64,000 bases of DNA from Vibrio salinus (GTDB taxonomy: Bacteria; Pseudomonadota; Gammaproteobacteria; Enterobacterales; Vibrionaceae). The position numbers and the translations under genes are program-made. Positions 44,313 to 52,718 of the stretch are shown piece after piece. The notes below the pieces were generated by a model. It was not told where the DNA came from. It did no database searches and worked only from the letters and a program-made list of their open reading frames with translations. The stretch lies in the NCBI RefSeq assembly GCF_021272385.1, contig NZ_JAJSDZ010000010.1, positions 372,001 through 436,000 on the forward strand, written 5' to 3'. Positions within the stretch are counted from its first letter, which is position 1; every line of letters begins with the position of its first letter.

Positions 44313-44870
44313 ATGAGGGTACTAAAGTACGCAATTTTAGGATTGCTCAATCGTCATCCGATGACGGGGTACGATATTGGTAAAGAGTTTAACTATGAAC
44401 TGGCTGAATTCTGGCATGCGAAACACAGTCAGATTTATACGGAATTAAAAAAACTTCATAAGGAAGAACTGGTCACTTTTGATATTGAGATTAGTGGCGA
44501 TATTCTGGAAAAAAAACAATATTCGATCACCGATAAAGGCCGGGAAGATTTGATTTACTGGTTGCATAAAGATGAGTTGATCGGAAAAACTGCGAAAGAC
44601 GTATTTCGTGTCAGAATGTATTTCTGTAATTTTCTTGATCTGGATGCCAGGATAGGACTTCTTGAAAGTCAGAAAATGCAGCAAACAAAACGGATGAATA
44701 CTCTGATGAAAACGGCTGAGCAATACCCTGAAGTTCCTCTGGCAGATAGCGATCGTTTCGGGGATTATATTATTCTTGAAGGGGCGATCATGCGACAGAA
44801 AAGTATCATTGCGTGGCTGGATAAATGTATTGGTTACTGTCAGAAAGCACAAGAAGAGAAGAAAGCCTGA
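44313..44870 (+). CDS. PadR-family transcriptional regulator
   Basis: 185 residues. The N-terminal winged helix is clear (ILGLLNRHPMTGYDIGKEF, HAKHSQIYTELKKLHKEELV, KKQYSITDKGREDL). The second half is the helical Vir_act_alpha_C-like dimerisation domain (FGDYIILEGAIMRQKSIIAWLDKCIGY). TAAGGG lies before the ATG. PadR repressors usually let go of DNA when a phenolic acid or similar compound is present. It is divergent from the OFA carrier and Fe-S flavin reductase, with a PadR-type dyad in between, so it most likely represses them until their substrate appears. Confidence 0.92.
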   Translation: MRVLKYAILGLLNRHPMTGYDIGKEFNYELAEFWHAKHSQIYTELKKLHKEELVTFDIEISGDILEKKQYSITDKGREDLIYWLHKDELIGKTAKDVFRVRMYFCNFLDLDARIGLLESQKMQQTKRMNTLMKTAEQYPEVPLADSDRFGDYIILEGAIMRQKSIIAWLDKCIGYCQKAQEEKKA

Positions 44871-44945
44871 TATCAAGATTTTTTAACAAAAATGGTGATG
44901 AGTTAAGTTACACTCATTCCTTTCTGAGCATTGAGCAGCGGGACT

Positions 44946-45947
44946 ATGGATAATTATCGGCAGGTTTTTTTTAAGGTCATAGGCATTAGTCTGGCCTTTA
45001 TCTGGATTTCTTCATGTACTCACTCGAGAATCACTTCAGATAATTCACCCGGGGTAGTTCAGAGTGGTACGATACGGGCAAAAGATATCAGTGAAGCAAG
45101 TGGTCTGGCGGCATCCAACCATAGTCCGGGGGTTTTTTGGATAAACAATGATAGTTGGAATCCTGCTTCTTTATTTGCGATTAATGCGCAGGGCGATAAG
45201 CTGGCTGAGATTCGTGTTAGCGGAGAAGTTAATACGGACTGGGAAGATTTGGCAACTTTTCGTCACAATGGTAAATCGTATATCGCCATTGGCGATGTTG
45301 GTGATAATGATTCAAACCGAAGGTTGGTTTCTCTGATTTTTATTGAAGAACCTCCGGTAAAAGCCAATAAAACAAATCAGATTTTTGTCGTCAAACCTGT
45401 ATGGAAAGTTAACTTTCAATATGAAGATGGCCCCAGAGACGTTGAATCTGTAGCCATTGATACGAATCGTGGAAAAATTTTATTACTCAGTAAGCGTGAT
45501 GAAGTGCCTGTTCTTTATGAATTACCTTTGGTTTTTTCCAGTAATGACAAGCCGATAATTGCCAAGCGTTTGGGAGAAATTAAACCATTACCAAAACCTC
45601 ATGAAGCGTATTTTCGTTTGCTGGATGTATTAGGTTTGACTGAGTGGCCAACAGGTATGGATATTTCGCCGGATGGTAAATATCTGGCAGTCTTAACTTA
45701 TGGTGACGCGTATTTGTATACCAAACCTGATAATTCGGATTGGCTGAATGTGATGGAAAAAAGCCCTACGGTTATTCCTTTACCGGAACTGAAACAGGGA
45801 GAAGCCATTGGTTTTGATAAAATTGATCAACATCTCTATATCACAACTGAGAAGTTACCGGCTCCGGTTATTTGTGTTGATATTCACAAATTTCGTTCGG
45901 AAAATATGTTGTTAACGAATCAGGAAAAGAAAGAGAGCAGTTTGTAG
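44946..45947 (+). CDS. Predicted lipoprotein with beta-propeller-like repeats
   Basis: 333 residues from the ATG at 44946 (GGGAC upstream); an in-frame TTG at 44931 was set aside. The lipoprotein signal ends FIWISSC (C24). The mature part has propeller-like stretches: ASGLAASNHSPGVFWINNDS, NTDWEDLATF, YIAIGDVGDND, RDVESVAIDTNRGKILLLSK, WPTGMDISPDGKYLAVLTYGD and AIGFDKIDQHLYITTEKLPA. Such repeats suggest a single six- or seven-bladed propeller anchored in the envelope. I do not know its function. It is transcribed alone, after padR on the same strand, and ends at a strong hairpin. Confidence 0.75.
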   Translation: MDNYRQVFFKVIGISLAFIWISSCTHSRITSDNSPGVVQSGTIRAKDISEASGLAASNHSPGVFWINNDSWNPASLFAINAQGDKLAEIRVSGEVNTDWEDLATFRHNGKSYIAIGDVGDNDSNRRLVSLIFIEEPPVKANKTNQIFVVKPVWKVNFQYEDGPRDVESVAIDTNRGKILLLSKRDEVPVLYELPLVFSSNDKPIIAKRLGEIKPLPKPHEAYFRLLDVLGLTEWPTGMDISPDGKYLAVLTYGDAYLYTKPDNSDWLNVMEKSPTVIPLPELKQGEAIGFDKIDQHLYITTEKLPAPVICVDIHKFRSENMLLTNQEKKESSL

Positions 45948-45971
45948 GCGGATGACAGTAAAGGGAAAAAG

Positions 45972-45997
45972 AAAGCGCGATGTTATTTTCGCGCTTT
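45972..45997. terminator. Terminator between convergent genes
   Basis: AAAGCGCGA (45972-45980) and TCGCGCTTT (45989-45997), a perfect 9-base stem between the lipoprotein gene and the dehydrogenase gene. Confidence 0.78.
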
Positions 45998-46025
45998 GTA
46001 TTCAGTTTCAATGAGTTGTTTTTAT

Positions 46026-47087
46026 TTATGCCAGTTGAGTTATCAGGGCATCGGTAAATTCTGAGGTTGAGCTGGTTCCCCCCATATCCCGTGTGAGTGC
46101 CTCTTTTTGTTTCAGTACCCGCTCAATACCCGCCAGAATATCATCGTGGATGGCGTCATAACCCAGATGCTGCATCATCATAGCTCCGGCCCATACTGCA
46201 CCAATTGGATTAGCAATGTTTTTCCCTGCGATATCCGGTGCTGATCCATGTACAGGTTCAAACATGGAAGGGTAGTTTTTTTCCGGGTTGATATTGGCGG
46301 AAGGCGCGATGGCGATGGTGCCGGTGCAGGCCGGACCTAAATCTGACAGAATATCACCAAAGAGATTGGAACCGACAACGACATCAAAGTGTTCCGGCAT
46401 CCGGACAAAATTTGCAGTAAGGATATCGATATGGAACTGCTCTGTCGCTATGTCCGGGAATTGTTTTCCCATTGCGGCAAATCGGCTATCCCAGTACGGC
46501 ATTGAATGATACAGGCCATTTGATTTTGTTGCAGATGTGACGCGTTTTGCATCACGACGGGATGCCAGTTCAAATGCGTATTTCAGAATACGGTCAGTTC
46601 CTTTCCGGGTAAAAATACTTTCCTGAGAGACGATTTCATCTGCGGTACCTTCATACTGGATACCACCAACCGATGAATATTCGCCCTCTACGTTTTCTCT
46701 TACCACATAAAAATCGATATCTCCGGGTTTTTTGTCTGCCAGAGGGCATGGGATACCATCAAACAAACGAACCGGTCTGAGATTGACGTATTGTTCGAAT
46801 GAACGGCGAATTGGTAATAATAATCCCCATAAAGAGATATGATCCGGTACACCCGGATAGCCAACAGCACCCAGATAAACAGAATCATATTGGCGTAAAG
46901 TGTCCAGGCCATCTTCAGGCATCATCCGGCCGGTTTTATGGTAGGTTTCACATGACCAGTCAAATTCAGTCCACTCAATATTGACTTTATATTTTTTGGC
47001 AAGAATATTTAAAACCCGGATTCCTTCCGGAATCACTTCTTTACCAATTCCATCTCCGGGAATGACGGCGATTTTTAACGTTGACAT
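46026..47087 (-). CDS. dmlA: Tartrate/D-malate dehydrogenase family protein
   Basis: 353 residues from the ATG at 47087, preceded by AAAAGGA; a longer frame lacks a ribosome site. It is a decarboxylating beta-hydroxyacid dehydrogenase very like E. coli DmlA: IAVIPGDGIGKEVIPEGIRVL, DHISLWGLLLPIRRSFEQYVN, LRPVRLF, GDIDFYVVRENVEGEYSSVG, TSATKSNGLYHSMPYWD, NLFGDILSDLGPACTGTIAI and FEPVHGSAPDIAGKNIANPI. These enzymes oxidise D-malate, L-tartrate or related acids with NAD+ and a divalent metal. It lies 17 bases after the GabD-like gene in one unit. Whether the physiological substrate is D-malate or tartrate cannot be told from sequence. Confidence 0.87.
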   Translation of the reverse strand: MSTLKIAVIPGDGIGKEVIPEGIRVLNILAKKYKVNIEWTEFDWSCETYHKTGRMMPEDGLDTLRQYDSVYLGAVGYPGVPDHISLWGLLLPIRRSFEQYVNLRPVRLFDGIPCPLADKKPGDIDFYVVRENVEGEYSSVGGIQYEGTADEIVSQESIFTRKGTDRILKYAFELASRRDAKRVTSATKSNGLYHSMPYWDSRFAAMGKQFPDIATEQFHIDILTANFVRMPEHFDVVVGSNLFGDILSDLGPACTGTIAIAPSANINPEKNYPSMFEPVHGSAPDIAGKNIANPIGAVWAGAMMMQHLGYDAIHDDILAGIERVLKQKEALTRDMGGTSSTSEFTDALITQLA

Positions 47088-47104
47088 TCTATTTTCCTTT
47101 TTAA

Positions 47105-48574
47105 TTACAGGCTGCCGATGTGCCATGCTTTCACTTCAAGGTATTCTTCTATTCCTAAATTGGAACCTTCTCTACCAACACCCGATAATTTTATCCCACC
47201 AAAAGGAGAGGAATCCATTGATATTACCCCTGAATTTAAGCCGATCATGCCGAATTCGAGATTTTCACCTACATGCCATGCTCTTTTAAGATTTTGAGTA
47301 TAGTAGTAAGCCCCCAACCCGTAAGGCGTTTCATTGGCAATTTTCAGTGCTTCTTCGTCGGTGTGGAACCGGATTAACGGGGCCAGCGGACCAAAGGTTT
47401 CTTCAGTTGCCGGTAGCATATCCGTTGTGACATCTCTTAAAATGGTAGGAGTGACAAACAAATCATCACCTGATGGAATTTCACCATAGGCAATTGATGC
47501 TCCCTTCTGCAATGAATCTTCAATGTGAGCTCTTACTTTTGCTACTGCATTTTCATTAATCAGTGGGCCAATGGTAACGTTTTCTGCGAAACCATCACCT
47601 ACTTTTAACGTCCGGACGGCGTTGACAAGGCTATCCGTGAATCGATCATATATTTTGTCATGAACCAATACGCGGTTGGCACAAACGCAGGTTTGTCCTG
47701 CGTTTCGGAATTTACTTATCATCAGACCTGAAACTGCTTCATCAATATCGGCATCTTCAAACACAATGAATGGAGCATTACCGCCGAGCTCCAGACTGAG
47801 ACGTTTTACTGTTGGAGCACTTTGCGCCATTAACAGACTGCCGACTTTTGTTGAGCCGGTAAACGTCAGTTTTCGGATTATTTCACTGCTGGTGAAGGTT
47901 TCTCCGATGCTTTTAGCATTGCCGGTGACTACATTAAAAACACCTGCAGGTATTCCCGCCCGGTCTGCTAACACAGCCAGTGCCAGTGCAGACAGAGGCG
48001 TCAGGTCGGCTGGTTTGACGAGAATAGTACAACCGGCCGCGATTGCCGGTGCGCATTTACGGGTAATCATAGCGGCCGGGAAATTCCATGGTGTAATTGC
48101 TGCGCATACTCCAACGGGTTGTTTTACCGTCATCAGACGCCGGTCAGAGGTCGGCGCAGGGTGAGTTTCGCCATTGATTCTTCGTGCTTCTTCTGCAAAC
48201 CATTTTATAAAACTGGCTGCGTATGTGATTTCTCCTTTTGATTCCTGAAGTGGTTTTCCTTGTTCAAGTGTCATAATCCGGGCTAAATCATCCTGATTAT
48301 CCATCATTAACTGGTACCAGTTAGCCAGTTTGGTTGCCCGTTCTGTGGCCGGGGAAGATTTCCATGTTTTCCAGGCGGTATTTGCATCATTTATGGCTTG
48401 CCTGACCTGATCAACAGTCAGATCGGGAACCGTTGCAATAATTTTTTTACTGGATGGATTAATAACATCGATAGTGGCATCATCTTTTGCTGAGCACCAC
48501 TGTCCATTTATATAAGCGGTATCAACAAGCAGGGATGGGTCGGTAAGAGATGACTGTATCTGAAGGTCTATCAT
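47105..48574 (-). CDS. gabD: Succinate-semialdehyde dehydrogenase, GabD type
   Basis: A 489-residue aldehyde dehydrogenase of the GabD group: opening AYINGQWCSAKDDATIDVIN, ITPWNFPAAMITRKCAPAIA, LTFTGSTKVGSLLM, catalytic glutamate in LELGGNAPFIVF, catalytic cysteine in RNAGQTCVCANRVL, SSPFGGIKLSGVGREGSN at the end. GGAG lies 7 bases before the ATG. It oxidises succinate or glutarate semialdehyde to the acid with NAD(P)+. No gabT is beside it; its operon partner is a DmlA/TtuC-like dehydrogenase. The real substrate may therefore be a semialdehyde made in tartrate or hydroxyacid breakdown. It is a distant relative of the Sad-type enzyme at 21318-22709. Confidence 0.87.
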   Translation of the reverse strand: MIDLQIQSSLTDPSLLVDTAYINGQWCSAKDDATIDVINPSSKKIIATVPDLTVDQVRQAINDANTAWKTWKSSPATERATKLANWYQLMMDNQDDLARIMTLEQGKPLQESKGEITYAASFIKWFAEEARRINGETHPAPTSDRRLMTVKQPVGVCAAITPWNFPAAMITRKCAPAIAAGCTILVKPADLTPLSALALAVLADRAGIPAGVFNVVTGNAKSIGETFTSSEIIRKLTFTGSTKVGSLLMAQSAPTVKRLSLELGGNAPFIVFEDADIDEAVSGLMISKFRNAGQTCVCANRVLVHDKIYDRFTDSLVNAVRTLKVGDGFAENVTIGPLINENAVAKVRAHIEDSLQKGASIAYGEIPSGDDLFVTPTILRDVTTDMLPATEETFGPLAPLIRFHTDEEALKIANETPYGLGAYYYTQNLKRAWHVGENLEFGMIGLNSGVISMDSSPFGGIKLSGVGREGSNLGIEEYLEVKAWHIGSL

Positions 48575-48740
48575 AATAACTCCAATAAGACGGCTGAGCT
48601 CTTAAAATATCAATAAGTAAGTGTGGATATGGGGAGATGAAATATTCATTCCGCACAATGTACCGGGATAAAACAGGCCGTGCAGTGATTTATGTCGACT
48701 TATTAAGAGCTTTTGAGTCTTTGGTCACAGACTCAGGCCG

Positions 48741-50102
48741 TCAATGGTGACTTCGCATGCTGCTGACTAAGGCAATTTTACGAAGTATTGAGGGTACTTC
48801 AGAATAATGTTCTACCCAAATCATACTGAGCCCGAGTTCATTCGCATCCTGTTCTTCTAACAGCAGAGCCAGTTTATCCATTGTATCTTTCGTTTTCGTA
48901 ACAGAAGGGGTTTTTTTAATAAAATAGTGATTGAGATGCTTTTCGGTGTTTTTTCTGTTGGCAACGTCAAGCAGACGCCGGAGATTTGGATCCGTCAGGC
49001 TCAGACCTATAAATAAGCAGGTATTCTGGCTTAATTTGTTTAGCTGAATTAGGTTTGACCAACTGAAGGGTTCTGTGAAGTGGCTATGATAGGCGTCTTC
49101 ACTAAAAATAACGTCCATAGTCGGTGATAGTTTCCCTTTTCTTGGCAGGTAACCATGTACGTGATAAATAGGAAGCTGATTTGGTGAATTTCTGAAACCT
49201 TCACCATAGATAGCCTGATATTTGATGTTCTGCTCGTCCAGGTTTTCTTCCAGAAGTGCGTCGAAATTGAATGTAATGATAGAATCGAGTGGGTTTCCAT
49301 CCCTTTGAGGCCGGGCCAGATCAACAATAGCCTGCAAAACTTCGCAAGTTTCCGGATTGGAGATATAAAGTGATTGTCTTAGTTCTTTTAAAAAGTCTTT
49401 ACCCAGATTATTTTTTAAGTATTTACCGACCACTAAAGCAGAGGGAGAATACTTGGCATGAAAACGGTCTGCGTCATCGCTGTTGATTTCCAATCCGTGA
49501 GAGGCGGACATTCGGGTAATCATTGCTCTTAGCATATGAATCAAAAGGTCTTTCCATGCCGGAACTCCGGCTCCTATTGATATTCCTGCTCCACAAACCA
49601 GAGTCAGCCGTCCTTCATGCAGTGCTTTAGCAAGATCGTTAATTTTTTTATCTCTTGCCTGTACCTGCTGTTCCTCTCTCAGTGCATCGGAAAGCACAGT
49701 TGTTTCAATGAGTTTATCCGGTTCGAGCTGTTCAACCAGCCTTTTTATTCCATTTGTGATATCGGAAGAAATGTCAATATATTTGTATTGTGAGAGATAG
49801 GTCGGTATTGGCCCTTTATCTATGATAACGGGAATGATCCGTTGTTCCTGTTTGGACAGATCGTTTAAGGCAATGGCCGAGAATTCATGAATCGAAGTTT
49901 TTGAACTGGCTGAATTGCGGCTGACAAGCAGAATCAGAACGTCTGCTGTTTTGGTATTTTCCTCGATACGTTTCAGATAATTTTCCCCGGAGCGCATAGA
50001 CCAGGTGTCATACAGGACATTATGTCCGGCTGCAATCAGAGCCTCGTTAATTAAGCCTGCCTGTTCTTTATCCTGAGGGTTGTGGCTGATAAAAATCTTC
50101 AT
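48741..50102 (-). CDS. TIR-SIR2 fusion protein, putative NAD-depleting phage defence
   Basis: 453 residues from the ATG at 50102; a TTG four codons earlier is possible, and neither has a strong ribosome site. Residues 1-~130 form a TIR domain: KIFISHNPQDKEQAGLINEA, a WSMRSGENYLKRIEE loop, TADVLILLVSRNSASS and then HEF, with E73 at the catalytic-glutamate position. A helical linker (~135-160) follows. Residues ~160-400 are a SIR2_2-type domain of the defence sirtuin kind: LVCGAGISIGAGVPAWKDLL (GAGIS 171-175), SIITFNFDALLEE (N279, D281), YHVHGYL (H314, H316) and CLFIGLSLTDPNLRRLL. Either domain can destroy NAD+ in known defences. Neighbours are metabolic, so it would be a stand-alone system. 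Confidence 0.85.
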   Translation of the reverse strand: MKIFISHNPQDKEQAGLINEALIAAGHNVLYDTWSMRSGENYLKRIEENTKTADVLILLVSRNSASSKTSIHEFSAIALNDLSKQEQRIIPVIIDKGPIPTYLSQYKYIDISSDITNGIKRLVEQLEPDKLIETTVLSDALREEQQVQARDKKINDLAKALHEGRLTLVCGAGISIGAGVPAWKDLLIHMLRAMITRMSASHGLEINSDDADRFHAKYSPSALVVGKYLKNNLGKDFLKELRQSLYISNPETCEVLQAIVDLARPQRDGNPLDSIITFNFDALLEENLDEQNIKYQAIYGEGFRNSPNQLPIYHVHGYLPRKGKLSPTMDVIFSEDAYHSHFTEPFSWSNLIQLNKLSQNTCLFIGLSLTDPNLRRLLDVANRKNTEKHLNHYFIKKTPSVTKTKDTMDKLALLLEEQDANELGLSMIWVEHYSEVPSILRKIALVSSMRSHH

Positions 50103-50510
50103 GCTGATTATCAAATTGTTCTTGTGAGGAAATAGTCATAACTTAATGATAGTTCAGCATATCGGAGGACTGCGAACAAATATGTGAATATTCGTTAACA
50201 TTATATGAATATTTGATGATTAAGCTATTGTGTTTACTTGATTTATTTTACTGAACCGGTCTCTTCTCCGGTAGAGAGGCGCTCTAAAGGGCTCTTTTAG
50301 ATAAGTTAATACGTTATTAGGAAACGGACTGTTAATTGTGTGTTTTATATAAGACTTTAGGTGGAAATTAAAAATAACCGATTGACAATAGTGATTAATT
50401 ATTTTTCTGATTGTTAATTTAACCTACTGATTTTTATCGTGCATATTATATCAATATGCATAAATATGTTTATAAATGAACTTAATATTTAAATTTTGGT
50501 CTCAATTCAG

Positions 50511-50516
50511 TATAAT
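50511..50516 (+). promoter_or_regulatory. Probable -10 element of the AGCS gene
   Basis: TATAAT, with a poor TTTAAA at 50488-50493 as a possible -35 (17-bp spacing). Transcription would begin near 50523, giving a leader of about 138 bases. Confidence 0.5.
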
Positions 50517-50523
50517 CCGCCGA

Positions 50524-50632
50524 TTATCTGGATCTAACGTGGATGAAATTTCTGAAAAATGTAAATTTTTAGAAATTAAATAACATAAATATAACATCCA
50601 TATAAAGCAACGACTGTTTAACTTCCAGATAA
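50524..50632 (+). ncRNA. Candidate structured leader of the AGCS gene
   Basis: Three nested helices can form: TTATCTGGA (50524-50532) with TCCAGATAA (50624-50632); TGGATG (50540-50545) with CATCCA (50595-50600); and a 12-bp hairpin (50547-50558 with 50666-like positions 50566-50577, AATTTCT facing AGAAATT). The whole lies between the likely transcription start and the ribosome site. No known riboswitch consensus was recognised. The region is AT-rich, so chance pairing is possible. Confidence 0.4.
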
Positions 50633-50660
50633 AAACGATTCTATATTTTAAGGAGACCAA

Positions 50661-52136
50661 ATGGAGTTTTTAGAATCCTTTTTTGGAGTGATAGGAGATC
50701 TTACGTGGGGATGGTCACTGGTACCATTTTTGGTAATCTTCGGGTTATTCTTCACGGTTGTAACAGATTTTGTTCAATTTAGATTTTTTAAACGCATGTT
50801 TAGCGTTTTATTCCAAAAAAATCAGACAGGTGATAAAGATTCAATCTCAGGCAGAGAAGCGTTATTGCTATCTGTTGGTGGGCGAGTTGGTGGTGGTAAC
50901 ATTGCCGGTGTGGCTGTTGCTATCACATTAGGTGGTCCGGGAGCAGTATTCTGGATGTGGGCAATTGCCTTAGTTGGTATGGCAACCAGCCTTGTAGAGT
51001 GTTCTCTTGCACAGTTATACAAACGTAAAGATGGTAATTCTTTCCGTGGTGGTGCTGCCCGTTCAATTGTTCATGGTTTAGGCAGTGATTACCGTTGGTT
51101 AGCCTACCTGTATTCTGTTTGTCTTGTGGCATCGTTTGCTCTTGGTTTTAACGCTTTCCAGGGTAATACGGTAGCCGGAGCAGTTCAGGACAGCTTAGGT
51201 ATTGATCGTCTGTATACCGGTGGTTTTCTGGCGGTAATTGTCGCGTTTATCATTTATGGTGGTATCAAACGTATTGCGAAAACTGCGGATGTCGTGGTTC
51301 CTGTCATGGCTGTTGGTTATGTTGCCATTGCACTGGTCATCATCGTGATGAACATTACTCATTTACCGGATGTTCTTGTTAGTATCTTTAAAAATGCATT
51401 TGGTATTCAGGAAGCAGTAAGTGGCGGTATGGGTGCGGCATTGGCTCAGGGTTTACGCCGTGGTCTGTTCTCTAATGAAGCGGGTTTAGGTTCTGCGCCA
51501 AACGTAGCGGCGACCGCGGATGTTCCTCATCCGGTCACACAGGGTATCACTCAGTCTCTTTCCGTATTTATCGATACCATTTTGGTTTGTAGCTGTACTG
51601 CATTTGTTATTCTGTTAGGCAAAGTTTATGTTCCGGGGGCAGAAAATATTGATGGTGTTGTATTAACGCAGCAATCCTTAGTATCACATCTTGGCTCATG
51701 GGCTCAGTATTATCTGACGGCAGCTATTTTGCTATTCTCATTCAGTTCTGTTGTGTATAACTACTATCTGGGTGAAAACGCGTTAACGTCGATGACATCA
51801 AGCCGAATTGCTATTCATATTTTGCGTATTGCCGTTGTTATTATTGTTTTTGTCGGTGCTGCAGCTCCTGGTGCGACAGCTGTGTTCTTCTTCTCTGACC
51901 CGTTGATGGGCATTCTGGCTATTGTTAACCTGCTTGCATTAATCATGTTGTTCCCAACCGCTTTACGCTTGTTGCACGATTATCGTGATCAGCTAAAGCA
52001 AGGTGTGGATGAACCGGTATTTGATCCTGCTAAATTCAGTGATTTGGATATTGATACAGAAGCCTGGACGCACGTTAGTCCTGAATCTGAAAAAGACGAT
52101 GAGTCAGTTAAAGCTGATTTAGCTTATACTTCTTAG
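50661..52136 (+). CDS. AGCS-family sodium:alanine/glycine symporter
   Basis: 491 residues with about 11 helices. Family signatures: FRFFKRMFSVLF, ISGREALLLSVGGRVGGGNI then AGVAVAITLGGPGAVFWMW, SLVECSLAQLYK, GGMGAALAQGLRRGLFSNEA then GLGSAPNVAATA, and VYNYYLGENAL. AGCS proteins import alanine or glycine with sodium. AAGGAG lies 8 bases before the ATG. In V. cholerae a related symporter gene follows a tandem glycine riboswitch; here that element is not seen, but a different foldable leader is. A strong terminator ends the gene, so it is a single-gene unit. It has an acidic C-terminal tail (SEKDDESVKAD). Confidence 0.93.
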   Translation: MEFLESFFGVIGDLTWGWSLVPFLVIFGLFFTVVTDFVQFRFFKRMFSVLFQKNQTGDKDSISGREALLLSVGGRVGGGNIAGVAVAITLGGPGAVFWMWAIALVGMATSLVECSLAQLYKRKDGNSFRGGAARSIVHGLGSDYRWLAYLYSVCLVASFALGFNAFQGNTVAGAVQDSLGIDRLYTGGFLAVIVAFIIYGGIKRIAKTADVVVPVMAVGYVAIALVIIVMNITHLPDVLVSIFKNAFGIQEAVSGGMGAALAQGLRRGLFSNEAGLGSAPNVAATADVPHPVTQGITQSLSVFIDTILVCSCTAFVILLGKVYVPGAENIDGVVLTQQSLVSHLGSWAQYYLTAAILLFSFSSVVYNYYLGENALTSMTSSRIAIHILRIAVVIIVFVGAAAPGATAVFFFSDPLMGILAIVNLLALIMLFPTALRLLHDYRDQLKQGVDEPVFDPAKFSDLDIDTEAWTHVSPESEKDDESVKADLAYTS

Positions 52137-52160
52137 TGTTTTTCCTGAATTGGTTTAATA

Positions 52161-52187
52161 AAAAAGGTCAGCGATGCTGACCTTTTT
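52161..52187. terminator. Strong bidirectional terminator
   Basis: AAAAAGGTCAGC (52161-52172), loop GAT, GCTGACCTTTTT (52176-52187). Perfect stem with T-run on one strand and A-run on the other, between two convergent genes. Confidence 0.92.
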
Positions 52188-52209
52188 ACTTTTTATAACG
52201 GATAAAAAA

Positions 52210-52539
52210 TTATTTTTCCTGTTCCTGAGTATCTGATGCCGAGCCTGTTGCTGTTGCTGGCAGTTTATTGACATCCTCTGCCGCCTGATTCACTGCATTT
52301 TTTACATCATTCTGAGCATTACCAACCGCATCGCTGGCAGATGTCGCTGCATCATCCGTTGTTGCAGGTACTTTTGCCATGCCATCTGTTTCATCCGTTG
52401 GGGTAGCAGATTGCGTTGTTACTGTGGCGGCTCCAGGTTGAGGATGAGTCTCTGTCTGAGCCGATTTTTTTGAATCGTCACAACCGGTTAATGCAAGTGC
52501 CAGTGTTAATGCACTGATAGTAAAAATTGTTTTTTTCAT
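52210..52539 (-). CDS. Small Ala/Thr/Asp-rich lipoprotein
   Basis: 109 residues with lipoprotein signal MKKTIFTISALTLALALTGC (C20). Aspartates at +2 and +3 are the Lol-avoidance signal, so it should stay in the inner membrane. The mature part is low in complexity (AATVTTQSATPTDETDG, VGNAQNDVKNAVNQAAEDVN), the latter resembling a short amphipathic helix. GAAGGA lies before the ATG. It is monocistronic. I do not recognise a family; a stress-related envelope role is only a guess. Confidence 0.75.
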   Translation of the reverse strand: MKKTIFTISALTLALALTGCDDSKKSAQTETHPQPGAATVTTQSATPTDETDGMAKVPATTDDAATSASDAVGNAQNDVKNAVNQAAEDVNKLPATATGSASDTQEQEK

Positions 52540-52718
52540 GTTAAATCCTTCCCAGATTCTCGTTTGGAATAAATGATATTGACGCCGGGTATTATTGAAG
52601 ACCAGAGGGTTAAAAACGTCATATTGATGTCATTATTCAACTTGGTGCTGTAAATGGAGTGTTAGATTTTGGTCAGATTTTTTGACCTTGCTTATGGGGG
52701 TTCCGGACGTTGAAAGAA

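Larger units (their letters stand above)
50103..50660. other. Long intergenic region between TIR-SIR2 and AGCS genes
   Basis: 558 mostly AT-rich bases. A GC-richer patch at about 50254-50300 has self-complementary parts (ACCGG/CCGGT, TCTCT/AGAGA, AGAG/CTCT, CTAAA/TTTAG) and may be a hairpin or small RNA. TATAAT at 50511-50516 is a good -10 for the AGCS gene, followed by a potentially folded leader. No lysine or glycine riboswitch core was found. Confidence 0.45.

Noticed and set aside
48741..50102. Complete Thoeris, SPARTA or CBASS operon around the TIR-SIR2 gene
   Set aside because: Neighbouring genes are metabolic and no SLOG, Argonaute, cyclase or effector gene is adjacent.
50240..50660. 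Glycine or lysine riboswitch before the AGCS symporter
   Set aside because: A GTAGAGAGGCGCTC string recalls part of the lysine element and the gene type recalls the glycine element, but the remaining conserved cores of both are missing.
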